Origin: Sialis fuliginosa
Taxonomy: Eukaryota; Arthropoda; Insecta; Megaloptera; Sialidae
Direction: 5' to 3'
Length of the DNA: 64,000 nt
Assembly: GCA_961205875.1 (NCBI GenBank)
Contig: OY540818.1
Coordinates: 12,436,761 to 12,500,760 of the forward strand
Position numbers and translations under genes: made by a program. Within the stretch, counting starts at the first letter, position 1. Every line of letters begins with the position of its first letter. This document shows positions 36,755 through 47,331 of this stretch, one piece after another. Under the pieces are notes generated by a model. The model was not told the origin of the DNA and did no database searches. It saw only the letters and a list, made by a program, of their open reading frames with translations.

Positions 36755-39700
36755 ATGAGTGGTAACAGAAAAGATTTTGCTACAGGTGATAAGGTTTTTG
36801 CGAAAGTAAAAGGTTACCCACCTTGGCCAGCAAAGGTAATTTTAATTAAGTATATGAATTATAAAATAACCTCAAATATAAAATATATTTTTGTAAACAC
36901 TAATGAAAATTATTATTTTAGATTGATAATGTAAATGGTAAAAAATATCATGTAACATTTTATGGAACGAAAGAAACGTAAGTATTTTTAAAATTAATCA
37001 TTTTTATATATGAGTATCGGTTTTGCAACGATCTTCTGTTTTAGAGGGGTTTTAAAAATTACTGATTTATTCCCATACCGAGAATATCGTCAACAGTTTA
37101 CAACTAAATATCTAAAGAAAAGAGATTTTTCAGAATCTATTGATGAAATTGATGCTGATCTTTCAGACGATGAAGATAAAAATAATTCTAAGGAAGTAAG
37201 TCGTTTATTCTATAACATAAAGTGACTGTTATTAGGATGATGTTAACTATATTTTTATTAGATAAAAATTATCAAATGTCCCAGATTTTAGTATTTTGTT
37301 CTGTAATCATCTGGCTGTCGTACTGCTGAATCAGTTAGAAATGTATATGATGGCCAGTTAAAGTGTTGAGATTCTGAGAATTTGGTCACTATTTTAGATT
37401 GATAATAGTTTTTTAACTTTAAATGTTTTTAGGATGATACACATTATACGAATAAACATGTAAATAAAATAAAAACAGTAGAAACTGAAGCATCGAAAGT
37501 TGTAGTATCACCAAAAAGAGAAAAGTCTACTCCATCCAGTCGTAAATCCATAAAAAGGAAATTAGATACAGCAAATGAATCACCACACGCAAAAGCAAAA
37601 ACGCAAGTCCTTGAAAATTTTGGATTTACAAAAATAGCAAACACTCCATCGGTATTGCAAGAAGTGATAGAAGAACCAAAGTGTAATGAAACCGATAATG
37701 AAGTGGAACAAGGCGAAGAAGGTGAAGAAGAAATTGAAGAGACGGAGGACCCAAATGATGTAGATGATGACATGTCTATGATGGAAGAATCAGAAGAAAC
37801 TGAATACAATGAAAAGTAAGGAAATTACATATGAACTCTAGTTAAAATTTTTAAAATAAAATATTAAATATTTATTTTAAATCTGCTTTGTTTGTAACCA
37901 AGCTGATTATTCGGAGTATCCTAATTGTAATTAATTACAGTTAATTTATTACAGTGACTTAACCAATGTTAATCATTGTTTCTGTTCTTAAAATTTTGTC
38001 TTATTAAAGAAATAACTGCCCAAATTACTTTATTATTTGGAACTGATTATTGTGTACTAATGAAGTATATCTATTATACAATAAATCAGAATGTTCCAAG
38101 ATTAATAGAAATTGCCGAGAGAACTTCTCGTAGCTTTGAAGTCTTCTGCGATTATTTCTTACATATTTTCAATGTCTTCTAACATGTTGAGTCCTGCTTG
38201 TGGGTCACTCCTGTACTACTCTACCACGGATGGGCATACAGCATTGATTTAAATACAATTTATGTACAATAGTCTTTTTGTCAGTCCCTCAAAAAGATAC
38301 AGAACTCATTTTAATTGCCGGTCTGTACATGTGAAATACAATTTTATAGTGCAGGGAACAACGTGTTAATTAATGTGTATATGTGTATATTGATAATATG
38401 TATGAATTTGAACAAATTTGATTGAGAAAAATATTTCAAGCAAAAAAGTTCGAAGGAACATGTGTCCGGAAATTCTTCGTGAGGGAGCTACTAACTCCCA
38501 AAGATTTTGCCTAAATTTAGATTTTTAAGCAAATAAAAAAAAAATTTTTAGCACCCTCACAAATAGTTTCTGGACACATGTTCATATGACATTTTTTACT
38601 TGAAATATTTTTCTCGACTCACTCTGTATAATATACTTTTAAAATAATTTATAAATTTATTTTTTAGTGAAGAAATATATGAAATAATATTGAGTGATAC
38701 ATTAGAAAAGAAATTAAAGGTAATAAAAATACAAATTATGATTATTATTGTTAGATCTTTTTATTTTTTAAAATTCATTTTTTCAGAATGAAGAATATAA
38801 TGCAGAAAATAAAAATGGTGAGTGTTATTACAAATTACATTACTTTGTATGAATATTAGAATATTGATTGCATCAAGGCTTGAAAGCAGTGATGCCAATC
38901 TATTACGGCATTACGGTAACGTTCTGAGAATAGCATTTCATATATCAACAATATGAGAGATTATCTCAAAATTGTTTTTTTCAAATTGTCTCATGAATGA
39001 CACATGTTATGTAAAAATTTCATAGAAACTTTTTTCTAAAGCATTACAAAGTCATCACAAAGTTTGTAGTAAAATATTCCCTTACGAAGATATATCTACC
39101 TTTGCAGATTTTTTAAAAAGTATATGTAATTAATTAAGTTATTTATCATATGAAGGTCGAAGCCAAAGGCTGGGACCTAAAAAACTTTGGAGTTTTAGTA
39201 TTGTTTGAATGTGTAGTGTATTAACTATGTAGTATAATGTATTTGTGAGAATTAGACAAAATTTAACTTAATAATCACATAGTATAAAACAAAGTAACTA
39301 CTGAACAGATTTTATTTCGGTTTTCACTAAAAATAGTATTTCACAAGGAAGGTTTAGGTGTATACTTTATGTAAATTTAAAAGTAAGTCTGAAAAAAAAA
39401 CAATTGTCAGAGAGGTATGTAAATTTAAAAGTAAGTCTGAAAAAAAAACAATTGTCAGAGAGGTATCTTCGTGTGACCTGCATAAATAGTTAACAGTAAG
39501 TGAAAATAATAATAGGTTTGTTACAAATAAAATTTATATCCCTGGGTAAAATCGGATCCCATGCACCACTAAATATATAAGATATACAGCCAATTAGTTT
39601 ACCTACTTAACAAAAAAAGGAAGTATGTATTACTTTTAAATAATATACTGTTAGGAAATATTTTTAAAATAAAACTCTTTTATAATAAAATAATAAATAA

Positions 39701-42700
39701 TATTTAATTGTTCAATATTAAAAACATAAGCTCGCAAGCAATCTTGCATACAGGTCCTCTGATAATCAAATGTGTCTTTCTTTGTGCATCTGCATCTCAG
39801 ATCCACTTCACAAAATGTAAACATTATCACCAGGGCTAGGGTGAATAGACTAAACAAACTACTCTTATCTTATATAACATTATGTGTATTGTGTATATTA
39901 TGTACCTATGTATTAAAATAATTTTAGTATTTAAATCTTCTTAACAATACCGTGTATAAGACAATTTTTAAAATCCATAATATACACCTGTAAATCAGAG
40001 AGTACAAGGACAGGGACAAGATGCTTATAAGTTTTATAACTACTCATGTCTATTTTATTTATCCATTTTTCAAATCAAAAAACAAATTTTTTTAACTGCT
40101 CTTGAGCAGAGTCTTCTTTTGCTCTATTGCTAAAACGGCTCGTTTGCGGACATGGATTTATTAACAAAAAGCGATTGTTTTAATTAATGTTCTCGGCAAC
40201 TCTTGAAAGTTTGTAATATCTGTACATACCTATATGGCTTTGAGGAATGGGGTTTCACAGTATGGAAAGTACCGTGCCCTACCGGTTTCACAATATGGAA
40301 CGTCTACTATATATGTATGTACATATGTTTTATGCAGGGTTTTATGTTATCATTTGACATTATACGCAGTGGCAGCACTGGTAGTAATCATGTAGTAATA
40401 TTTTTTTAACAAAGAAATTTACATATGAATTATAAATTTTTAATTATTGCTTGAAATAAATCAGTTTAAATAAAACCAGCAGAACTAGAAGATTCATTCG
40501 TTTGGCTTTTCTATTTTACGCATTTCAATTGTGGATTCTCTGTTACAAGTGTTTTAATAATGGAATTTACACAATATAACTATGAAGATAAAAATAATAC
40601 TGAATTAGAAATAAACTATGAAAATGATATTGGTATGAATTATTCGAAACTACCAGATATTTCCGATTTATTAAATGGAAATGAAATGCTGGAACTACCG
40701 ATTCAAACACATCCAAATACAGTGAACAGTTCAAATAATGTGCCAAGTGATTTAATAAGTACAGTTAATCCTGAACATTTTCCTTTTAGCAGTTTTTCAC
40801 ATCCTACTAATATAATTAATCCTATAAATATCTCAAACCCTGTTAATAATAATTCTGAATATGAAGCAAATGCGTGTGATGAAAATAAACAAATGTTGGA
40901 AATTCTACCATATTTCAATTTTGAAAATCTTATTGAAGATTTGGCCAATATTAAAACCGAAGATTTAGAAAAAAATTTATTAGATTTAGAATTTCAAAAA
41001 AAGAAGCCAAAAAGACGTTATAGAAAACGTGTTAAAAAAAATTTTGACTCCGATAATTCTTCGCACAGTGACGAGTGGCATCTACCGAGAAAGTACAAAC
41101 GACATAAAATTAAGAAAAGAATGATGGAAAAAGAAGATGTTACAAGGGTTATGCCTCACAATGAAAGGGTGAAATTCTTAAGATGTCATAAAATATTTGA
41201 AGACTGGATATTTCATCAAATAAAAAGCACTGGGGAACTTTTAGTTCTAGATACACCTAATTATCGAAATCATAATAACTATTCATTTTGTAGTCAAGAA
41301 GTTATTGAAGAATTGAAAAGCATTCAAGATTTATCTGAAGTTTTAAATAAAATATTAGAACGACAAGTAAAACAAGAAGTTACACAAACTGATACTAATT
41401 CTAATGATTTAGAAGTTCAGAACTTGAAAGATTTTGCAGGTGATAACACAAATTCAGAAAATCAATCTTTGATTAAATCAACTGAGAAGCGTGTCTCAAA
41501 AAGAAAGCAACAACTTATTCCAGTAGAATATGAAGCTGATATAATGTCTGAAGAGATCGATACTTTTGAAGATGCTTCTTCAGATGACTTAAACTGTCAA
41601 ATGATCGAATATAAAGAAGAAATTATCATTGAATACAAAGAAGAAATGACTGAGAATAATTTGAATAATGTAATTGAAGATATTTCAGAAATTTATATTA
41701 AATCTGATTATACGGATATTAAAACGAATGCTTCCGATTTAGAAATGAAAGAACGTGGAGTCACAAGTACATCATATGAAAGCTGCAATGACTTTGACAA
41801 GAATAGTGATATCTGTGGTAAAGAAGTTATTTGTGTAGATGCAAAATTATTTGATGATTATGAAACCTCAAATAAAATATTAGTAGTGATGACCCAAGAT
41901 TCTATTATTGAAAATATTGGAAGATCAGACAATGACGTGATTGTTGAATACCTAAACGAAGATACTGTTGATAGCGACATTGGCGACATACTTGAACAAC
42001 CTCAACAAAGCGAAAATTGCAATTTTGAATGTACCAATCATAGCGATTCTACGGAGTTCATTGTAGAAAATGAAACAGCTGATAATATTTTTAAATTAAC
42101 TGACGAAAATAATGCGTTGGAAAATGTTAAAACTGATTATTTTAATGTATGTTATAAAGATAGTGACAAGCAAACTAATAATTTTACAAATGAAAATGAA
42201 CAATATAATAGTACAGTGAAAAGTGAATTGTTAGCAAGTTATGTTTCGGATGAATTTGGACAAGACAATATAAAATTTGAACTTATTAATTGTTGTGATA
42301 ATAAATTAACCGGCAATAATATAAGTTGTAAATCAGAGATATCTGAGATGTCGCCGAAAAATGTTAAACCCAACAATGACGAAATTGAATCAGATATATC
42401 ACCAGATTTAAGCTCGATTGAAATAAATAAAACACAAATAGAATTACACACTACATCAAACAATAATGATGAAAGTGTAATATCTGTATCAAGCGAATCT
42501 TCTAAAGAAAATAATATTGAAAGTGAAGTTTTTAATGAAAATAAACAAAAAAAAGTATCTCAGTGGATATCACATGCTTTAAATCAACCCGAAACATCAA
42601 AAAAAATGAATCTAGTGTATAATCCTTTTTGCAAAAAAAATAATGTTAAATATCAAAATAGTTTAATAGTACCAAATCCATTCGCTAGAAACAAACATAT

Positions 42701-45700
42701 TAAATGTTATAGAAATAAAAATAAATGCATACAAACTTCGTGTTTTAAGACCAAAGCGGAATTAAAATATTATAACTCAAGTGATGAATCAATAAGTGTA
42801 TTTAAGAATAGTTGTTCTGATAGTGAAGTAGTCAATAATGATTACAGTCATTTTGTTTCTGACATTGATAATCAGGATGCGATTGAAAGTTCAGAATCAA
42901 GCGTGTCTGATTCAAGCATAGATAGTTCTCCAGTTGGTGTTTCAGAAACAATAAATCATGTTGAAGTTCCTAAAGATTTATTAGATGCTGGTTATATAGA
43001 TAATACCAGAAGTCCACAAGATAAACTTTCAAATGTTGACATCAAACAAGAGCTTACAAATTCACAGAGTGATGAAGGTATTATGATGTCGCAAGATTTA
43101 TTTTCAAATGAATCGCAATCATACTCACCAATCGTTAAAATTGAAAACGAAACTATTAATAGAAAAACCGATGCACACAATTGTAGTTCTACATATATTA
43201 ATCCAATGCAAGGGTCTACAGACAAAAAGTCTCATATTGAATTTATTAGAGATCTTAACACAAATACAAATGTAAAAATTGGAACTCAACAATTATACGA
43301 AAGAAGAAATATTGCAAATATATTGCATGATTCTTTATTTTTAAACAAAAAGGCTACATTTCTCGAAGAGGTTGAAAGTATTTGTAGAAATAAAAAAATA
43401 AAAATTGAACCAGTGGAATATTCAAATAAACGTAAAATAAAGACTGAAATTAAAGATTTATTAAATAGTACTGCCAATTATTTAAACACATTTCCAGCTA
43501 ATGTAGGTAGAATAAACGTTTATGATAGAATTAAGTTGCGTTCTTCATCTCTTGATAGCACTCTTGCAAATAAACGATCTAATGATTTACCCTACCTCGT
43601 TTGTACTCGAGTTAAACAAGAATTAATATCTGATGATGAACTTTCCACAACTGTTAATATTCCTGTTCAAAAACCTTCAAAAAATAAAAGAAAGAAACGT
43701 GTTTATTATGATCAATACTTTGGTGAAAATTCTAATTTAGAGACGATTAATTTCAAATCTGAACCTATCATACGTCCTCAAAAAGGAGATACATGCGCTA
43801 TTGATGTTAATAATATTATCGATGATGATATTCACATAACTCGCCCTTTAACAAGGAAATTGGCACAATCATTGATTGAATTAAATATTGATACAATAAA
43901 TTTATCTGATAGAAAATCAAAAGAATTAAGCAAAGGAAATTTATTTAATAGAAAATCAAAAGAATCAAACAAAGTACAAGATAATAAAACTAAAAAGAAC
44001 GCTATTGGTATGAAAGATAAAAAATCGCAGATCAAATCAACTCTAAATAAATTTAAAAACATAACAACAAAATTCATGGGAAAGTTAAAAAAAAGTTATG
44101 CTGAAAAACTTGATAATCAAGATAAAGAAAAAAGCTCAAAAGAGTCTAAATCAAAAAAGAAAAAATTGGTAAAGAAAGAAAAAGATAAATCTTTTAAGAT
44201 TACAAAGAACATCAATAAAAAAGAACAACCTGTAAAAATTCCTGTACGCAGGTCTCTAAGACTACAAGAAGCAATAATCTTGAAAGAAAAACGTGAATCT
44301 GTTAAAGTAGATTCAAATATGAATTCAAATGATACATTATTGTTACCTAAAAAGGAAGCTACCAATTTTGATAATCGTATGTGTGAGAAGATTGAAGCAA
44401 AAATATCTATTGATGATATTTTATCAAAAAAACAAAAAGAAATTGATGAAGATCTAGAAATTATCAATCAATATAAATCAACAGATTTAACAGAAATATA
44501 TAATACGAGTACTATAGGAAAAAATGAAATGTCAAGAAGATCAAAGGTATTTAAAAGTTACAAACTAGAAGATTTGAATGATGAAAGTATTCTGCCCCAA
44601 AGAAGAATTACCAAAAAGAAAAAGAAGTTTAATTTTAAGTTACCGTTAACACGTAGACATTACGTTTATATAAAACCGATCAAAAATGTTTTTAAGTTTC
44701 ATCGCAGGAAGAGTTTTCCAGCAAAAATATGTACAGTAACTCAAAAGTATTCAAATCCAGAATTTGATGATAAAATAGAGACACTTACTGCCAAAAATCA
44801 AGAAAAATCTTTGAATTTAGAAAGCAACGATAACATAATTAAAAATGTGGATATAGCTATAAAAGAAGTCAGTACAAAATATAATTTACGGAAAAGAAAA
44901 CTTGATAATACTGAAAATAAATATACACGACAAGAACAAAAGCCAATAAGAAATATTAAAACACGTAAACGAGGAGTTTTAGTAAACAGAATAAATAATA
45001 AAAATAAAAAAATACATCATTCAACATTGTTAAAAAGTATTGGATGCACAAAGAAAAGATATAACAGTTTTAAAAATAAATCTGCATCGCCGACAAAAAA
45101 ACTGAAAATTCAGTTAGATGTTAAACAACCAAAAAACCAAACAGACTCTACAGACACATCAATGACAAGCAGTTCTTCTGATTTGGTTGATTACCTAATG
45201 CAACCTAATTCACACGGCTCATTCAAGAGAAATTATGATGTTTATATGTTAACACAAGTGGTATATTTTAACAAGTATGCGTTGCTTGAAAATAATAAAA
45301 ACCGTTTCTTCAATTTTGATTTTTACATCAACCTAAAACATCAACATGAAGATTCCTTGAAAATGGCAGAAATGAAAAGTGGTAATTATTTAAACGTATT
45401 ATACATTACTAATTTCTGTATAGTTTACTTCTCAGATAATTTTTGTTCAAAATATATATTTAATTCATTATATTTTTGCCTTTTTTGTTTTTCTTGTTAT
45501 AATTTTATACATGAAAAAAATCAATAACTAAATCTTTTTATGCATTTTTATATTAAAAAAAATAATTATATATTATATAAAAGGGGTGATCAAAGTTTAT
45601 GCCAATAATTTGAAAACATAGATATATTTTATAGGGAAACAGAAAGTAGGTATTGAATAGCAATTTATTTATTGCATATTGTTCACAATTGTGTAGTACG

Positions 45701-47331
45701 CAAAATTTAAAATTGGGTGACAGCACATGAGTAAAGAAAAACATCATGTATTGTTAGTCACCAATTGTATTTTAGTAAATTGAAGTACTACTGTTCTAAA
45801 TTCCAAAATAAAATCATAAAGAATATCATATAATTAATACACCGTTGTTAGCAAACAAATTTTTGTCAATTTCAATAAATTAAAAAATTTATCTTAACAG
45901 TTTTTGCTAACAGTAAAATTTGTTTTACAGATGAAGATAAAACATCGGAAACACCCCAGATATTAGTAGCTGTTATTCCTGATGGTACTTTTGCAGGAAT
46001 CAAATATAAACCGAATGTAAATGAAATATCTGATTCTGAAGAACGTCGTGTGCATATGTTGGAAACTATTCGGAACATTTTGAAATTTAAAGTTGATTTG
46101 GAAGAAGGAGTGGCAGATGTTAATGACTTTAAAAGTAGTTTGATAATTAAACCTCACTTGTCAATTACCCAACGTATTAAAATTCTAGAAGCACATATTA
46201 TGAAATATCGGTCACGAAAATTGGATTGGCTTCGAATTGAATCAAAGCTAATTAAACTGGAAGGTGAAATAAAGGTTTGCATATTTTTATTATAACATTG
46301 TATTTTTGTTTTAAGAAGTTATGTAATCATTTCTGAAAGTAGAACAATTAAGTTTTCTGCATTATTATGGTGATAATTTCCAGTTAAAACGGAAGAAAAT
46401 AAAATTTATAAATAATATATATATAATAATAATATAATATAAATAATAATAAATTAATAACGAATACATTAAGATGTTAAAATGTTGTGTATTTGTATTT
46501 TTCAGTCACATTTAGGTTTAGAAAAGGCAAATACAAAATTGGCATTGCAATGCTTAAACCAAATTGATGAATTACAAATAGAACAATTGATGTTGGTAAA
46601 ACACCCCTTCGTAATTGACGTAATAAAGAGGTTGCGTAGATACATCGGTAATCTTCAGTTATGGGGACTTTCACCAGCCGAAACCAAAGCCTTTCTGTCC
46701 GATTCAGAAAATATTAGAAACAAAGCTGATGAAATCTATCAAAAGTTTAAGGTTAATATTATATATTATATATATATATATGTAATTCATCTTTGATAAA
46801 AATTTTAACAAATGTTTTTTATATACAGGAATTATTTACAATAGAAGCGGGTCAAACATTTGCAGATGTTTATCAAGCAAAGATTAGAGATTTCAAAGCA
46901 AACATTAAAGATTTATCAGAAACTGATCGATTTACTCTCTGTGAATGGCCAGGTAATTATTTATTCATACTCTTATTAGACAAACTACTTTGTACCTACC
47001 AATTTTAATATACTTGTTTATTTTAGGTACGCCAAAATTTTTACATGATCGTATTATCGATAATTTATTATCTGAATTAGAACAGTTACGAAGAAGATTA
47101 TTTGAAACAAATGTAAGTTAAATATATTATGTATAAACAGTCGTCCACTATTATTTTTAAAATACCATTCTGTAGACGTATTTTTGCATTACAGCGTTCT
47201 TAAACTGGTGAGAATACCATTCAACAAAAACGCATTAATATCCTTTTACGCAACAGTTGATTTATGCAAATTAGTTAAAAACCATTATGTATTTAATTTT
47301 ATTTTTTAATTTTCAGAATATCAGACAATAG
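36755..47331 (+). CDS. PSIP1: PWWP and integrase-binding-domain protein (LEDGF/PSIP1/JASPer-like), 11 exons
   Basis: Exons: 36755-36835, 36922-36977, 37045-37195, 37433-37815, 38668-38719, 38787-38817, 45931-46274, 46506-46751, 46829-46952, 47027-47112, 47317-47331, giving 522 aa (human LEDGF/p75 has 530). Seen: a PWWP domain at residues 5-95 (motif PPWPA, then YHVTFYGTKET), an acidic and basic disordered middle, and a C-terminal helical IBD at about 345-450 (LRIESKLIKLEGEIK, KRLRRY). The family binds H3K36-methylated nucleosomes through PWWP and tethers partners through the IBD; the Drosophila relative JASPer anchors the JIL-1 kinase. Human IBD residues Ile365-Asp366 and Phe406 correspond by my alignment to Leu-Glu and Tyr here. 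If the last donor (47113) is not used, translation stops at 47121 and gives 520 aa. Intron 6 hosts a large open frame (40,560-45,527). The orthologue symbol is a family-level assignment. Confidence 0.88.
38415..38626. mobile_element. foldback MITE in PWWP-IBD intron 4
   Basis: The left half (GAGAAAAATATTTCAAGC..., then ACATGTGTCCGGAAATTC) is the reverse complement of the right half, which ends CTCGACTCACTCTG before TA (38,627-38,628). The left end lacks the matching CAGAGTGAG. It shares a 35-bp block with 11,253-11,287. The TA flank suggests a Tc1-mariner-like mover. Confidence 0.65.
39368..39463 (+). repeat. exact tandem duplication, 2 x 48 bp
   Basis: The unit starts TATGTAAATTTAAAAGTAAG and ends TTGTCAGAGAGG. 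The two copies are identical, including a run of nine A. This is either a very recent duplication or an assembly artefact. Confidence 0.9.
39719..39857 (-). CDS. possible exon for a small secreted cysteine-rich peptide
   Basis: The minus-strand frame reads LFSLFTLALVIMFTF, which resembles a signal peptide core. It continues with a short segment RCRCTKKDTFDYQRTCMQDC and then LRAYVF. The cysteine spacing is C-x-C-x11-C-x3-C. There is no upstream ATG in frame: the frame opens at an AG (ATAAG) that could be an acceptor, and the first ATG is inside the hydrophobic stretch. Local GC is above the surroundings. I do not recognise the family. The C-x-C...C-x3-C spacing superficially resembles peptide hormones such as endothelin, but no homology is claimed. 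It may be an exon, a decayed gene, or chance. Confidence 0.25.
40560..45527 (+). CDS. large intronless open frame nested in PWWP-IBD intron 6, unknown nuclear-type protein
   Basis: 1,655 codons, ATG at 40560, with an in-frame stop about 90 bp upstream. I do not recognise the protein. Seen: low complexity rich in N, D, E, S and K; basic clusters at about 147-160 and 177-188 (KKKPKRRYRKRVKK) that look like nuclear localisation signals; an acidic middle; and a basic, lysine-rich C-terminal third. There are about nine SUMO-type psi-K-x-E sites (IKTE about 131, VKQE about 270, VKSE about 553, IKQE about 827, VKIE about 858, IKIE about 947, IKTE about 959, VKQE about 1017, FKSE about 1064). The last 47 residues are hydrophobic and unlike the rest, starting exactly where a G|GTAATT donor occurs (45381|45382). 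That donor is phase 1, as is the acceptor of PWWP-IBD exon 7 (45931). It may therefore be an alternative first coding exon of the host gene, or a separate nested gene (AATAAA at 45808-45813). Confidence 0.75.
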   Translation: MEFTQYNYEDKNNTELEINYENDIGMNYSKLPDISDLLNGNEMLELPIQTHPNTVNSSNNVPSDLISTVNPEHFPFSSFSHPTNIINPINISNPVNNNSEYEANACDENKQMLEILPYFNFENLIEDLANIKTEDLEKNLLDLEFQKKKPKRRYRKRVKKNFDSDNSSHSDEWHLPRKYKRHKIKKRMMEKEDVTRVMPHNERVKFLRCHKIFEDWIFHQIKSTGELLVLDTPNYRNHNNYSFCSQEVIEELKSIQDLSEVLNKILERQVKQEVTQTDTNSNDLEVQNLKDFAGDNTNSENQSLIKSTEKRVSKRKQQLIPVEYEADIMSEEIDTFEDASSDDLNCQMIEYKEEIIIEYKEEMTENNLNNVIEDISEIYIKSDYTDIKTNASDLEMKERGVTSTSYESCNDFDKNSDICGKEVICVDAKLFDDYETSNKILVVMTQDSIIENIGRSDNDVIVEYLNEDTVDSDIGDILEQPQQSENCNFECTNHSDSTEFIVENETADNIFKLTDENNALENVKTDYFNVCYKDSDKQTNNFTNENEQYNSTVKSELLASYVSDEFGQDNIKFELINCCDNKLTGNNISCKSEISEMSPKNVKPNNDEIESDISPDLSSIEINKTQIELHTTSNNNDESVISVSSESSKENNIESEVFNENKQKKVSQWISHALNQPETSKKMNLVYNPFCKKNNVKYQNSLIVPNPFARNKHIKCYRNKNKCIQTSCFKTKAELKYYNSSDESISVFKNSCSDSEVVNNDYSHFVSDIDNQDAIESSESSVSDSSIDSSPVGVSETINHVEVPKDLLDAGYIDNTRSPQDKLSNVDIKQELTNSQSDEGIMMSQDLFSNESQSYSPIVKIENETINRKTDAHNCSSTYINPMQGSTDKKSHIEFIRDLNTNTNVKIGTQQLYERRNIANILHDSLFLNKKATFLEEVESICRNKKIKIEPVEYSNKRKIKTEIKDLLNSTANYLNTFPANVGRINVYDRIKLRSSSLDSTLANKRSNDLPYLVCTRVKQELISDDELSTTVNIPVQKPSKNKRKKRVYYDQYFGENSNLETINFKSEPIIRPQKGDTCAIDVNNIIDDDIHITRPLTRKLAQSLIELNIDTINLSDRKSKELSKGNLFNRKSKESNKVQDNKTKKNAIGMKDKKSQIKSTLNKFKNITTKFMGKLKKSYAEKLDNQDKEKSSKESKSKKKKLVKKEKDKSFKITKNINKKEQPVKIPVRRSLRLQEAIILKEKRESVKVDSNMNSNDTLLLPKKEATNFDNRMCEKIEAKISIDDILSKKQKEIDEDLEIINQYKSTDLTEIYNTSTIGKNEMSRRSKVFKSYKLEDLNDESILPQRRITKKKKKFNFKLPLTRRHYVYIKPIKNVFKFHRRKSFPAKICTVTQKYSNPEFDDKIETLTAKNQEKSLNLESNDNIIKNVDIAIKEVSTKYNLRKRKLDNTENKYTRQEQKPIRNIKTRKRGVLVNRINNKNKKIHHSTLLKSIGCTKKRYNSFKNKSASPTKKLKIQLDVKQPKNQTDSTDTSMTSSSSDLVDYLMQPNSHGSFKRNYDVYMLTQVVYFNKYALLENNKNRFFNFDFYINLKHQHEDSLKMAEMKSGNYLNVLYITNFCIVYFSDNFCSKYIFNSLYFCLFCFSCYNFIHEKNQ

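Larger units (their letters stand above)
38818..40559 (+). other. 5' part of PWWP-IBD intron 6 and leader of the nested frame
   Basis: AT-rich DNA with a 48-bp exact tandem duplication (39,368-39,463) and a minus-strand cysteine-rich coding-like piece (39,719-39,857). It also has a loose direct repeat (GGTTTCACAGTATGGAAAGT at about 40,251 and GGTTTCACAATATGGAACGT at about 40,284). The sequence just before 40,560 lacks a good polypyrimidine-AG acceptor. Confidence 0.6.

Noticed and set aside
37444-37809. 121-codon minus-strand open frame, serine-rich
   Set aside because: It is the complement of the acidic/basic exon 4 of the PWWP-IBD gene; its S/T/F-rich reading is what GAA/GAT-rich codons give in reverse.
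40467-40559. Acceptor AG before the nested frame that would join exon 6 in frame (cag at about 40,480)
   Set aside because: The phase would work, but there is no polypyrimidine tract and the added residues are hydrophobic and UTR-like.
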